Both the position numbers and the translations under genes were made by a program. DNA of 64,000 nucleotides from Nocardiopsis sp. CNT312 (GTDB lineage: Bacteria; Actinomycetota; Actinomycetes; Streptosporangiales; Streptosporangiaceae): positions 22,613 through 86,612 of the forward strand of contig NZ_AZXF01000014.1 in assembly GCF_000515115.1 (NCBI RefSeq), given 5' to 3'. Position 1 is the stretch's first letter; each line of letters opens with the position of its first letter. Below are positions 41,717 through 50,454 of this stretch, piece by piece. The notes below the pieces were generated by a model. It was not told the DNA's origin, searched no databases, and saw only the letters and a list, made by a program, of their open reading frames with translations.

Positions 41717-44228
41717 AGCCGAGCTCCTTCAGGAACATGCTGAGCTTGAACTCAGCCCGCTCCCGCCGCGCCTCGATCTGCCCTAGCGAGGTCTGGTACT
41801 TGTCCCACCAGTTCTCCAGCGCGGCCACGACCTCGCGCTGTTGCCTGGCTGCGTAATCCTTCAGCTCCGCTGTCAGCATCAGCTCTGCGAAGTCCATCAC
41901 GTAGCGGCGCTCCGCCTCATACTCCAGAGAGTGGCGGGCCATCCGCAGAGCCGCGGTCAGATCCCCGCGCAGTGCCTTGACCTTCTTCTTCGCTTCGGTG
42001 CGGTCCTTCTTCAACTGCTTCAGCTCGGCGTCGCTCAGCGCCGTCCCCGAGTCCTCGGCCCCGCCAGCCCCACCGCCCTCGTCTCCCTCAGCGGCCTCGC
42101 CATCCTCGCCGTCTTCACCCTCCACGGGCTCCACTGTCGCGGCCTTGACCCGGGCGTCCAGCTCCGAAGCCCTCTGCTCCGCCTCCGCAAGCTTCTCCAG
42201 GTGGTCCGGGATCAGCGCGGACACCAGCGGATGCTCGGCCGGGTCCTGTGGCGGCGTGGCCTCCAGACCGTCCTCGATCGTGGTGATCCAGCCGTCCAGC
42301 ACCCCGCCGAAACCGTTCTCCGCCAGGGTCCGCAGGTCGTACTGGATATGGTCCCACCAGCGCACGACCACGCCCGTGGTCTCGAACCGGCCCAGCGACC
42401 CCACTGGTTCCAGTGCCTCGACGAAGCTGTTGATCAGTTCCCGGCGCACCTTCATCAGGTGCTTGGTCTCCGGTAGCGCCACCACCAGGCCGCCCTGGCG
42501 CTCCCACCAGTCGTCCAGGGCCTTGAACAGCTCCTCGCGCTTGGCGTGCACTCCCGGATCTTTCGACACCTGCGCCGCCAGGTCCGCCCGGGTCAGCCCT
42601 TCGGCGAAGTCGCGGTAGGGGCCGTGCTCCCGGTCCGCCCCCGGCGGGCGCGGGAGGAGCGTGCCGTCGGCGCTGAACCCGATCCGCGCGAAGGCCTGCG
42701 CACGCTCGGCGATCTCCGCCTCCGGCACACCCCCGTGCAGGTGCGCGTACACGTCCTGCGGCTCCGGCGGCGGGGCGTTGTCCACGTACCGCCGGATGTT
42801 GAAGTTGAAGTCGTTGTCGAGCAGCTCCTCGTGATCCACCACCCGGGAGTATCCGGGGATCTCCGCGAAGTTGGTGTAGGCGTAGAGGATCTTCTCGGTG
42901 TGCTCGGGCAGCAGGTGGTTCTGCGCCTTCCCCGCCTTGAACTCCCGGTCGGCGTTGATGAACAGCACCTTGTTCCTGCGCTCGGCCGGCTTGCTGCGCG
43001 GGGCGCGGAACACGATGACGCACGCGGGGATGCCCGTGCCGTAGAACAGGTTCGGGGCCAGGCCGATGACCGCCTCGATGCAGTCGTCGCGCAGCAGCTC
43101 GGTGCGGATCTGGCGTTCTTCGCCGCCCCGGAACAGCACGCCGTGCGGCATGACCGTGGCACCGCGCCCGCTGGTGTCCTTGAGCACCGCCACCATGTGC
43201 TGGAGGAACATGAGGTCGGCCTTCTTCGAGCCGTCCTTGACCCGCCCCCAGCGGTAGCGGGCGTCGGCGAACTCGGCCTCCTCCCCCTTGAAGACCTGGG
43301 AGAACGGGGGGTTGGACAGGACGACGTCGAACCGCTCCAGCTCGCCGTCGGCGACATGCATCGGGCGCAGGAGGGTGTCCTGGTTCTGGAGGTCGGCCTC
43401 GGGGATGCCGTGCAGCAGCAGGTTCATCTTGGAGATGGACCAGGAACCGCCGTTGAGCTCCTGACCGGCCAGGCGCAGGTCCCGGGGGTTGCGGCCCTGC
43501 TCCGCCATGTGCTGCTTGGCCATGATGAGCATCCCGCCCGACCCGGCGCAGGGGTCGTAGACGCTCTCCCCCTCCCGGGGGTCGGTGAGCTGGGCCATCA
43601 TCCGCACCACCGCGCGCGGGGTGTAGAACTCGCCGCCGCGCTTGCCCGCCGAGTCGGCGAACCGCCCGATGAGGTACTCGTAGGCCGCGCCCAGGAGGTC
43701 GGGGAACTCAAAGTCGGAGTCGCGCAGACTGTGCTTGTTGAAGTGCTTGACCAGGTCCCGCAGCGATCGGTCCGACAGCCGGGTCTTGCCGATGGTGGCG
43801 TTGAAGTCGATGTGCTGGACCACGCCCTCTAGGTCCGGGTTGGCCTGCTCCAGCGCCTCAAGGGCCTTGTTCAGCTCACTTCCGACGTTGGTGTGCACCT
43901 CATCGCGCAGGCGCTCCCACCGGGCCGCCGCCGGTACGAAGAAGACATCGTCGTAGTAGATCTCCCTTTCCGACGCCGCCTCGGCCCGCTCCCGGCTGAA
44001 CCCCTTGTCCTCGACCAGCTCCCGGACCACTTGGGCCTGCTGCTCCTCGAACTCGTCCGAAGCGCGCTTCAGGAACAGCATCCCGAAGATGTACTCCTTG
44101 TACTCGGAGGCGTCCATCCGCCCGCGCAGGATGTCCGCCGCCGAGAACAGGTGCCGTTCGAGCTGAGGCAGGGTGAGTTTGGAGTGCGTTGCCACCGGGT
44201 CCGGGTCCCCTCTCGACGTGTCCCACAC
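41709..44228 (-). CDS. hsdM: Type I DNA methyltransferase M subunit
   Basis: An 839-residue N6-adenine methyltransferase. The N-terminal helical domain ([20 protein letters not shown]) is followed by the SAM-binding motif DPCAGSGG (225-232) and catalytic NPPF (306-309, in VVLSNPPFS). The C-terminal third is long, with an acidic Glu/Asp/Gly-rich linker (about 700-735) and a coiled segment, making it larger than enteric HsdM. I place the start at GTG 44228, because AAGGA lies 5 bp upstream inside a hairpin loop; GTG at 44195 (start of VATHSK) is the alternative. It shares an operon with hsdS. Confidence 0.95.
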   Translation of the reverse strand: MWDTSRGDPDPVATHSKLTLPQLERHLFSAADILRGRMDASEYKEYIFGMLFLKRASDEFEEQQAQVVRELVEDKGFSRERAEAASEREIYYDDVFFVPAAARWERLRDEVHTNVGSELNKALEALEQANPDLEGVVQHIDFNATIGKTRLSDRSLRDLVKHFNKHSLRDSDFEFPDLLGAAYEYLIGRFADSAGKRGGEFYTPRAVVRMMAQLTDPREGESVYDPCAGSGGMLIMAKQHMAEQGRNPRDLRLAGQELNGGSWSISKMNLLLHGIPEADLQNQDTLLRPMHVADGELERFDVVLSNPPFSQVFKGEEAEFADARYRWGRVKDGSKKADLMFLQHMVAVLKDTSGRGATVMPHGVLFRGGEERQIRTELLRDDCIEAVIGLAPNLFYGTGIPACVIVFRAPRSKPAERRNKVLFINADREFKAGKAQNHLLPEHTEKILYAYTNFAEIPGYSRVVDHEELLDNDFNFNIRRYVDNAPPPEPQDVYAHLHGGVPEAEIAERAQAFARIGFSADGTLLPRPPGADREHGPYRDFAEGLTRADLAAQVSKDPGVHAKREELFKALDDWWERQGGLVVALPETKHLMKVRRELINSFVEALEPVGSLGRFETTGVVVRWWDHIQYDLRTLAENGFGGVLDGWITTIEDGLEATPPQDPAEHPLVSALIPDHLEKLAEAEQRASELDARVKAATVEPVEGEDGEDGEAAEGDEGGGAGGAEDSGTALSDAELKQLKKDRTEAKKKVKALRGDLTAALRMARHSLEYEAERRYVMDFAELMLTAELKDYAARQQREVVAALENWWDKYQTSLGQIEARRERAEFKLSMFLKELGYE

Positions 44229-44252
44229 CAAGATCCTTCAGGTGTGGGACAC
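44218..44252 (-). promoter_or_regulatory. Perfect 12-bp inverted repeat enclosing the hsdM ribosome-binding site
   Basis: GTGTCCCACACC and GGTGTGGGACAC (44218-44229 and 44241-44252) are perfectly complementary around an 11-nt loop. Read on the minus strand the loop is TGAAGGATCTT, exposing AAGGA, and the preferred GTG start lies in the downstream arm. It could control translation as an RNA hairpin, or be a protein operator. Confidence 0.65.
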
Positions 44253-44312
44253 CACCCTAGAGGGCCGTACGGACAGGCTGGGCCGGGTCCGGGCAGTCCT
44301 CTGGGCCGAGGC

Positions 44313-46409
44313 TCATTCCGCCTCGGCCCGCCGAACCTGCTCGGCGAGCTCGACCAGCGACCCCTCCCCCGGCAGGAACCAGTGCTTGGGCCCCTGCACG
44401 GCCTTCCCCGCACGGTCCCCCATGGCCTCCCTGAGCATGTGCAGCGACAGGTTGCTCGGGGAGTAGCGCTGACCGTCCGCGCTCCACAGCAGCGGACGTG
44501 AACGGTCGTTGATCCACGTGGCCCAACGGCGATCCTGGTTCTCCGCCAACCAGGCGCGCATACCGGACTGCTGGGGCCGTGTCTGCGGCCGGAACTCCAG
44601 CGGGGTCCCGTCGGCGATCGTGTCCGCGTCCACCAGAACACCCACGGCTCGGGGCCTGCGCGCCTTCTTCGGCTTCCGGTAGACCGCCGGGGCACCGGGG
44701 GAACCGGCACCCGACTTCAGGTGGGCGCGGACGGCCTCGACGAGAACCTCGCAGCGCTCCGCGCTCTTGAAGGTGGTCAGCGGAAAACTCGTCGGACCGA
44801 AACGGCTGTCCACGTAGTGGGTCGTCAGGTCGAGCATCGCCTCCACCGAGTCGACGGCGTTGTCCAACTCGGTCTCCCAGTCGGCGTCCAGGTCCGCGAT
44901 CTCGGCGGTATCGGTGTGCTGGAAGACCAGATGGGTGATGAGCAGCCTGCCCTGTTCGGCGATCGCCGCACCGCGCCCCTCGCGCTGCTCGGCGAGCTCC
45001 TTCAGCCGGTCCTGGACGACACGGAAGAGCCGGACGCTGTTCCAGACCCGCGCGCTCGTCGGCGAGGGGCCGAAGAACTCCTTGTACATCGGGTCGCCGA
45101 CAGGTCCCCACAGCGCGTTCTCGTTCTCTTTGACCCTCGCCACCCAGTCAGGGCGCCGGTGCGCACACAACAAGGCCAGTGTGGCTTCGCGCACGGTGCA
45201 CCCCACATCGGGTGAGGGAATGATCTGTTCCCCGCGCTTGAGTGCGTACGTCTTGCCGAGGGTCAGGGCGAGGTCGTCCCGCAGCTCGGCCTGTACAGGG
45301 TCGAGCGCCACGAAGTCGCGCCGCTCCACCTGGTTCTGTGTGTTGGTGGCGGTGGTCACCCGTTCCCCGAAGTTCCCGTTCTCGTCCTCCAGGGAGATGA
45401 AGCGCACACTGACATCGGCTTGTTCACCGACCCCGGGAACCTCGCGAACCGCCCGGTGGATGGCGGCGACGGTCTGGGCTCCGTTGACGATGCTGGCCCC
45501 TTCCACGGAGAGCTGGCCGCTGCCGCCTGCCCTGCCCCTGTACTTCACCCCCCGGCGTACCGAGTCCGCCAGCACCGTGATGCCGTTGTTGAAGTACCAG
45601 AAGTGCTGTGGCTCATTTTTCAGGGTGTCGATGAGCCCTTGGTTGATGCTGGTCACGCCGAGGGAACGACGAATATTACGGTCGAAGAGCCGATCACCAT
45701 GCTCGTCGTACCAGTCCTTGATCTGCCCCGCCGGGACCGTACCGGAGAACGCCGGATACGGACCGTCGTGCTCACTACAGCGTTCGACCATGACGTCGAG
45801 GTCGACACGGGCACGGTTCACCCCCGCCCTGACGAACTTCTGGAAATCACTCAGGTGTACATACTCGATGCCGACCGTTTCAGCACCGTGCAGGGTGACA
45901 TGCTCGTCGTTCTTCCGTTTGATGTCGGGGTGCACCGGTTCGTTGCCCATCAGAGCCATGACCACGGTGATCTTCACCGACGGGGTCTCGATGGCCTCAC
46001 GAACCTCCGGCCACAGTTTGTGGAAACGGTCGTTGAAGCCCGCCACATTCATCGACAGGATCTCTCCCACCCCGTCCCAGAACTTGAGAGTGGCCTCCAG
46101 GTTCAGCGTCGCGTCACCCTTGTTCCTCCACTTGGACTGCACGAACCACAGGCGGGAGCGAGTGCTGTCCACATGGACGGCGTCGATACCCCCGTCATCG
46201 GTCCCGTCGATGATCGAGGATCCCGCCTCGCCGATGTCGCAGCCGGACAGACTCTTGACCGCGAGAGCGGCCAGTCCTCTGGTCAGGCTTTTGGAGGTGG
46301 GTTCCTCAACCGCCAGGGAATGCCCCGGAATGTCGCTGAAATCGATGACGTCCGCGAAGTGCTGGCGGATGGCGTTCTTCACGTGCCGAACGGCGATGGG
46401 GGTGGCCAT
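44313..46409 (-). CDS. AIPR-family protein with nuclease motif and RAMA-like tail
   Basis: A 698-residue protein of the AIPR family (abortive infection phage resistance, PF10592). An N-terminal PD-(D/E)xK-like core is visible: GGIDAVHV (Asp76) followed by LWFVQSKW (Gln91, Lys93). The AIPR signatures are HFWYFNNGITVLAD (about 269-282) and SIVNGAQTVAAIHRA (306-320). After a basic PKKARRPRA linker (about 590-600), a C-terminal segment (about 600-695) runs IADGTPLEF ... WATWINDRSRPLLWSADGQR then YSPSNLSLHML. It resembles the RAMA/DUF4357 domain that accompanies adenine methylases. It lies upstream of hsdM on the same strand and is likely co-transcribed. It may cut invading or modified nucleic acid. 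Confidence 0.85.
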   Translation of the reverse strand: MATPIAVRHVKNAIRQHFADVIDFSDIPGHSLAVEEPTSKSLTRGLAALAVKSLSGCDIGEAGSSIIDGTDDGGIDAVHVDSTRSRLWFVQSKWRNKGDATLNLEATLKFWDGVGEILSMNVAGFNDRFHKLWPEVREAIETPSVKITVVMALMGNEPVHPDIKRKNDEHVTLHGAETVGIEYVHLSDFQKFVRAGVNRARVDLDVMVERCSEHDGPYPAFSGTVPAGQIKDWYDEHGDRLFDRNIRRSLGVTSINQGLIDTLKNEPQHFWYFNNGITVLADSVRRGVKYRGRAGGSGQLSVEGASIVNGAQTVAAIHRAVREVPGVGEQADVSVRFISLEDENGNFGERVTTATNTQNQVERRDFVALDPVQAELRDDLALTLGKTYALKRGEQIIPSPDVGCTVREATLALLCAHRRPDWVARVKENENALWGPVGDPMYKEFFGPSPTSARVWNSVRLFRVVQDRLKELAEQREGRGAAIAEQGRLLITHLVFQHTDTAEIADLDADWETELDNAVDSVEAMLDLTTHYVDSRFGPTSFPLTTFKSAERCEVLVEAVRAHLKSGAGSPGAPAVYRKPKKARRPRAVGVLVDADTIADGTPLEFRPQTRPQQSGMRAWLAENQDRRWATWINDRSRPLLWSADGQRYSPSNLSLHMLREAMGDRAGKAVQGPKHWFLPGEGSLVELAEQVRRAEAE

Positions 46410-46646
46410 GAATCCAGAGCCTATCGTCGCCGCACGACGGCATCACTGGATTTGTGCCCTACGCTCCGGTGCACTCGGCCCTGCGGATGTGGTCGATGGG
46501 CCCCTGGCCGGGAACGGCCCGGCTTCGCGGCGACGCGCACCCGGGCCAGCGCCGACGGTCGATACGGGCTGGCCGTGTGCACGGGCGCCGAGAAAGCCGG
46601 AGAAAGCACAGCCCAGCGGGTCCGTGCCGGTGGCCGCCGGCCCACA

Positions 46647-46740
46647 CACGGCGGCGGCGCGCGGGGCTGAGGCTGCCGCCCAGGCCCGGGCCGCGCGGTT
46701 CCTGGAGCCGCCCCGGCGCGGTGGCCGGCTCCAGGCCGCA
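46647..46740. repeat. Direct repeat, right copy (decayed gene end)
   Basis: Aligns with 40350-40440. The plus-strand frame here reads TRRRRAGLRLPPRPGPRGSW against ARRRRAGLRLPPRPKPRGYW in the intact gene. The rest of the gene is missing, so this is a truncated copy. Confidence 0.6.
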
Positions 46741-46807
46741 GACCGAGGACCGCAGCGGCCGTGACCCGGGGACCGGTAGCGGCCCCGGGCCGCTCATTAC
46801 CAGACCA

Positions 46808-46855
46808 TCACACGGATAAGTGTGACCAAAAAGGCGGCTTGGAAGCCAATTTGGC
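46808..46855. promoter_or_regulatory. Two stacked inverted repeats upstream of XRE-hicBA
   Basis: TCACAC-N6-GTGTGA (46808-46825) and GCCAA-T-TTGGC (46845-46855), both perfect, lie 12-60 bp before the XRE start. The second would overlap a -10 region. They are probable operators for autoregulation by the XRE and/or HicB protein. Confidence 0.65.
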
Positions 46856-46866
46856 ACGGTGGCCGT

Positions 46867-47133
46867 ATGGACCTCCCGATCCAGCAACAGGTCTCGGCGA
46901 CGATCACAGCGGTCATGACCGTCGCTGGGGACACCACGACCACCCTCGCCAGCGGCGTCGGCCAGCGGCGCGAGACCATCCACCGCAAGATCCACGGAAA
47001 ACGCCAGTGGTCCCTGGAAGACCTGGCCGCCGTCGCCACCCACTACGGAATCACCCCTGCGGACCTGCTGGCGGGAGCGGACCACGCCATCGCCCAGGTC
47101 AGCGGACAGCGCACTGACACCACCTCCGCCTGA
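46867..47133 (+). CDS. Small XRE-family DNA-binding protein
   Basis: An 88-residue helix-turn-helix protein: ITAVMTVAGDTTTTLASGVG with QRRETIHRKIHGKRQWSLED forms the recognition motif, then LAAVATHYGITPADLLAG. No good Shine-Dalgarno precedes the ATG, so it may be translated from a leaderless or short-leader mRNA. It lies 16 bp before hicB and is likely the operon's extra regulator. Confidence 0.85.
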   Translation: MDLPIQQQVSATITAVMTVAGDTTTTLASGVGQRRETIHRKIHGKRQWSLEDLAAVATHYGITPADLLAGADHAIAQVSGQRTDTTSA

Positions 47134-47149
47134 CCCGGAAGGGACCGCC

Positions 47150-47347
47150 ATGAGAACAACGCTGAACATCGACATCACCCTGGAACAGGGCGAAGACGGC
47201 CTGTGGTGCGCTCACGCCGACCTCGGCGAACTAGGCGATGCCTTGGGAGACGGCCCGACCCGCGAGGAGGCCATGGACAGCGTCCGGCAGGGAATCATCG
47301 CCGTCCTGAGCACGGTGACACTGCCCAGCGGCGGGGTGGCCGCTTAG
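47150..47347 (+). CDS. hicB: HicB-type antitoxin
   Basis: A 65-residue protein with the degenerate RNase-H-like HicB fold: NIDITLEQGEDGLWCAHADL, then GELGDALGDGPTREEAMDSV and RQGIIAVL. It lacks a DNA-binding extension, which the upstream XRE protein may supply. Its TAG is directly followed by the hicA ATG, so translation is coupled. It should bind and mask HicA. Confidence 0.85.
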   Translation: MRTTLNIDITLEQGEDGLWCAHADLGELGDALGDGPTREEAMDSVRQGIIAVLSTVTLPSGGVAA

Positions 47348-47575
47348 ATGCCGCCACTGCCCGCCGTCCCGTTCCGCAAGGTCCGCCAAGCACTCAAGAA
47401 CCTCGGTTACGAGTACAGCCACGCCACCGGAAGCCATCACCCGTTCGCCCGGCCCAGCGGCAGCGGCCTGCTGTCCGTACCGAAGCCTCACGGGGACGCA
47501 GTCCCCGAGGGCACGCTCCGAAACGTGATCCGGTTGACCGGTCTGGCCGAGGAGGAGTTCCTCGAACTGCTCTGA
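47348..47575 (+). CDS. hicA: HicA-type mRNA interferase toxin
   Basis: A 75-residue dsRNA-binding-fold toxin. It shows FRKVRQALKNLGYEYSHATG followed by SHHPFARPSG (the catalytic His lies in GSHH), VPKPHGDAVPEGTLRNVIRL and ends in EEEFLELL. HicA cleaves mRNA when HicB is depleted. The gene order antitoxin then toxin is the reverse of the classic hicAB but common in actinomycetes. Confidence 0.88.
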   Translation: MPPLPAVPFRKVRQALKNLGYEYSHATGSHHPFARPSGSGLLSVPKPHGDAVPEGTLRNVIRLTGLAEEEFLELL

Positions 47576-47602
47576 ACTCCCATACCGTGGCGGCGCGCGG
47601 GT

Positions 47603-47660
47603 CCGAGGTTCGTCCCAAGGCGCACCTCGGGCCCCGGGTTCTCCCTGGGGCGAACCTCGG
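47603..47660. repeat. Tandem hairpin repeat
   Basis: CCGAGGTTCG/CGCACCTCGG (47603-47630, one mismatch) and CCCGGGTT/GAACCTCGG (about 47633-47660) form two imperfect hairpins with the same GGTTCG/CGAACC core as 2440-2463. They lie after hicA and may end its transcript. Confidence 0.5.
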
Positions 47661-48000
47661 CGGCAGGGCGGTCCGGTGGTGTCCCCGGGCCGCTCGGTAC
47701 CGGACCGTCCTCACGCGGCGGTCCGGAGAGCCCGGAACACCCGGCAGAGCCGGGGAGCCGCACCGATCGGAATCGTGTTCTCCCAGGTGAGAACAGGTTC
47801 TGGAAACACGCGAGCGGACACCCTGCCGGGCGGGCCCGGAAACTTCGCGGTTTCACCGGACCGGCCTCGCCCACGAAGGTTAGGGTGATCGCACCTCGGG
47901 CGCATAGACCGCACGATCCCCCACACGTATGATCGAAAAGAGACGATAACGTGCGAAAACACCGCGCTGAAGCGCCCCGGAACGACCAGGAGGGAACGGC
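47661..48000. other. Promoter region of the Panacea operon
   Basis: About 340 bp. An imperfect inverted repeat CACGT...ATCG/CGAT...ACGTG lies at 47924-47953, about 50 bp before the start of the Panacea gene, and is a candidate operator. No gene was found in the rest. Confidence 0.45.
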
Positions 48001-48462
48001 ATGGCCGACGTGACCGACGTCGCCCGGTACATCCTCGACCGCCTGGGACCCATGAGCGCTATGAAGCTCCAGAAGCTGTGCTACTACTCCTACGGCTACC
48101 ACCTGGCCTGGGAGGAGCGTCCGCTGTTCCCCGAGCGGTTCGAGGCATGGGCCAACGGCCCGGTCGCACCTGGCCTGTACACACGTCACCGCGGTCTGTT
48201 CTCCGTGGGTCCGGAGGACATCGGGGGCGATCCCGAAGCGCTGGACCCGGGGGAGCAGGAGTCCGTCGACCTCGTTCTGGGCTCCCTTCGGGGCTTCAGC
48301 GCGCACCAACTGTCGGCGATGACCCATCGCGAGGCGCCCTGGCTGCGCGCACGTGAGCGGGCCGGGGCCGAAGGACTCGAACGGAGCAACGAGCCCCTCG
48401 CCGAGGCGGACATCCACGAGTACTTCACCACGCTGACAGCGGCCGACAGTGCCCAAGGGTAA
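48001..48462 (+). CDS. Panacea-domain (DUF4065) antitoxin
   Basis: A 153-residue SocA-like Panacea protein. The family pattern is clear: VARYILDRLGPMSAMKLQKL (start of the domain), CYYSYGYHLAW, FEAWANGPVAPGLY and LSAMTHREAPWLRARE. These proteins neutralise a wide range of unrelated toxins encoded beside them. AGGAGGGAAC precedes the ATG. The next gene overlaps it by 14 bp, as expected for a toxin-antitoxin pair. Confidence 0.9.
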   Translation: MADVTDVARYILDRLGPMSAMKLQKLCYYSYGYHLAWEERPLFPERFEAWANGPVAPGLYTRHRGLFSVGPEDIGGDPEALDPGEQESVDLVLGSLRGFSAHQLSAMTHREAPWLRARERAGAEGLERSNEPLAEADIHEYFTTLTAADSAQG

Positions 48463-48913
48463 AGGCGGCAGGAAGAAGGCTCCGGTCCCCGCCGAACCCC
48501 CGGGCAAGAGCCCGCCCGACCCCGGTCGCCTTCCCCGTGCCGACAGCTCCCACGAGCGCATGTGCTGGCGCTTCGAGCACGTCGACCACGAGGGGCCGTG
48601 GGGGTTCGCGCGTGTCTCCGGCCAGGACCTCTGCGACCTGCTGAGAAAGCTTCGGGACTTCGAGCGGATGAGTGTCCGTGAACTCTTCCATCAGAGTGGG
48701 GGCCTGGCCAAGAGCTACGACGTGGAAGGGCTGCCGAACAAGCACGCCCGAGAGCGCCTCGAACACCTCCGGCTGGCCGATCAGACGAGGATCTCTCGGC
48801 TGAGGATGAGCGGACCCGGCAGACTCTACGGCTTCGTCGACGCCAACGTCTTCCACGTCGTGTTCTGGGACCCCGAACACCGCATCTGGCCGAGCCGGAA
48901 GAAGCACACCTGA
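48449..48913 (+). CDS. Putative Panacea-associated toxin
   Basis: A 154-residue protein. A basic, Pro-rich N-terminus (KGKGGRKKAPVP) precedes WRFEHVDHEGPWGFARVSGQ, a helical middle (LCDLLRKLRDFERMSVRELF) and a strand-rich end RLYGFVDANVFHVVFWDPEH then RIWPSRKK. The last part looks like a small beta-sheet toxin fold (RelE-like spacing), but I cannot assign a family. Position and the 14-bp overlap with the antitoxin gene make a toxin role the best inference. GTG start. Confidence 0.75.
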   Translation: MPKGKGGRKKAPVPAEPPGKSPPDPGRLPRADSSHERMCWRFEHVDHEGPWGFARVSGQDLCDLLRKLRDFERMSVRELFHQSGGLAKSYDVEGLPNKHARERLEHLRLADQTRISRLRMSGPGRLYGFVDANVFHVVFWDPEHRIWPSRKKHT

Positions 48914-48950
48914 ACCGGTCCTCGGTCTCGGCCCTGACAGTCCACGGCCG

Positions 48951-49130
48951 TTATCCGCAGGCCCGCATGTCCTCGACCACGTCAGCGGTGAGCCTCTGGA
49001 TGCCCTCGAACGCCTCGGAGCGGCCGTCGGCGAGCCAGGACAGGGAGGGGAACTCCGCGACCGTACCGAGGTACGCCCCGTCCTCGACCGACCAGCGCAC
49101 CCGGCAGGCGTAGTGGCCGGTTCCGCTCAT
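48951..49130 (-). CDS. Solitary HicB-like protein
   Basis: A 59-residue protein with the HicB/UPF0150 pattern: YACRVRWSVEDGAYLGTVAE, FPSLSWLADGRSEAFEGIQR, LTADVVEDM. A strong GGGGGAGG precedes the ATG. No HicA toxin is adjacent on its strand, so it is an orphan or an anti-toxin acting on HicA at 47348. It converges on the Panacea operon. Confidence 0.78.
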   Translation of the reverse strand: MSGTGHYACRVRWSVEDGAYLGTVAEFPSLSWLADGRSEAFEGIQRLTADVVEDMRACG

Positions 49131-49242
49131 GCCTCCCCCTTTCCGTGAGAACCACCGTGGCCCCACCGACCTCCATGGTGGCGCCGACCGCGCGGCCCTG
49201 TCAGCCGTTTCCCACACCGATGCAGTGTCCGGGCGCGGGGCC

Positions 49243-50322
49243 TCAGCGCTCCCCGGCCCGGCGGATGCGGTTGATGGGCACCGGCAGCACGCACACCGGG
49301 TCGGGGATGGCCACCCGGTGCCCGGTGTCGGCGGGGACCCCGGTGGCCGGGTCGATGCGCAGCGAGGCCAGCTCGCCGCCGTTCTGCGCGGCCACCACCA
49401 GGTGGTCGGGCTCGCCGTTGTGCCCACGGACCACGGCGAAGTTGCGCGGCCACGCCCCCGACGGGGTGTTGGCCACGTGCTCCAGGCGCGCGCCGCCGTC
49501 GCGCACGGCGAAGGTCGAGATGGTGTCGGCGCCCCGGTTGGACACGTACACGTACTCCCCGTGCACGAGGATCTCGCCGGGGAAGCTCTTGCCCGCGGCC
49601 TCTTCCCCCGTGGCGTGCACCGAACCCAGGTGCTCGCCCGTGCCCGCTTCGGTGTCCCAGCGGACGGTGTGCACCCGCGAGTCCAGTTCACCCGCGACGT
49701 GGACGTACTCCCCCGCCACCGCCATGTGCCGGGGGCCGGTGCCGGGCGGCAGGGCGAGGGCTCCGGTCGGCTCGCCGTCGCGGACGGCACGCAGCTCGTC
49801 GGTGCCCAGGTCGGCCACGAGCAGGTGGCGCTCGTCCAGAGCCGCGGTGCTGTGGGCGTGCGGCCCCTCCTGGCGGTCGGTGACCGGGCCGCTGCCGGCG
49901 TGCGTGAGCGGCTCCGCCGCCGGGGAGCCGATCGTGCCGTCCGGTGCCAGCTCGTACAGGCCCACCACCCCGTCGGCGTAGTTGCTCACCGCGAGCGTGA
50001 ACCCCGACACCAGGACGTGGCACGGCGATCCGCCCCGGCTGGGGGCGGAGCCCAGTTCGGTCAGCGAGGCGTCGCCGTGGACCTGGAAGGCGGCCACGGT
50101 GCCCTCGGCGCGCTCGCCCACGGCGTACACCGTGGGCGGGTGCTCGTGGAAGGCGAGGAAGGACGGCCCGGGGGTGCGCGCCGCGACCCCGGCGTCGGCC
50201 AGTTCCCCGGTGGCGGGGTCGAACCGCACCCGGTGGATGCCCGAGCCCCCGCCCGAGGGCTGGGAGTCGGGGGTGTAGGTGCCCACCAGAAGGAGCCGCC
50301 GTCTGTCCGCCGAGTCGCTCAC
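49243..50322 (-). CDS. Beta-propeller lactonase (6-phosphogluconolactonase-like)
   Basis: A 359-residue cytoplasmic seven-bladed propeller of the YbhE/Lactonase_7 family. Repeated blade motifs include LLLVGTYTPDSQPSGGG, PSFLAFHEHPPTVYAVGE, PCHVLVSGFTLAVSNYADG, GPRHMAVAGEYVHVAGE and WPRNFAVVRGHNGEPDHLVV with AAQNGG. It would hydrolyse 6-phosphogluconolactone or a similar sugar lactone. GTG start with GAGGA upstream. Confidence 0.88.
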   Translation of the reverse strand: MSDSADRRRLLLVGTYTPDSQPSGGGSGIHRVRFDPATGELADAGVAARTPGPSFLAFHEHPPTVYAVGERAEGTVAAFQVHGDASLTELGSAPSRGGSPCHVLVSGFTLAVSNYADGVVGLYELAPDGTIGSPAAEPLTHAGSGPVTDRQEGPHAHSTAALDERHLLVADLGTDELRAVRDGEPTGALALPPGTGPRHMAVAGEYVHVAGELDSRVHTVRWDTEAGTGEHLGSVHATGEEAAGKSFPGEILVHGEYVYVSNRGADTISTFAVRDGGARLEHVANTPSGAWPRNFAVVRGHNGEPDHLVVAAQNGGELASLRIDPATGVPADTGHRVAIPDPVCVLPVPINRIRRAGER

Positions 50323-50454
50323 TGGGTCCTCGTTTCCGTCGCGCGTGTACCGGCAGTGGTCTACACCACCGGGCGCATGCTACCGGCCCGGCCGCCGCGG
50401 ACCGCGTCGACCCCTGCACCAGTACGGGGGGCAAACAGGTTCTCCCTAGATCTT

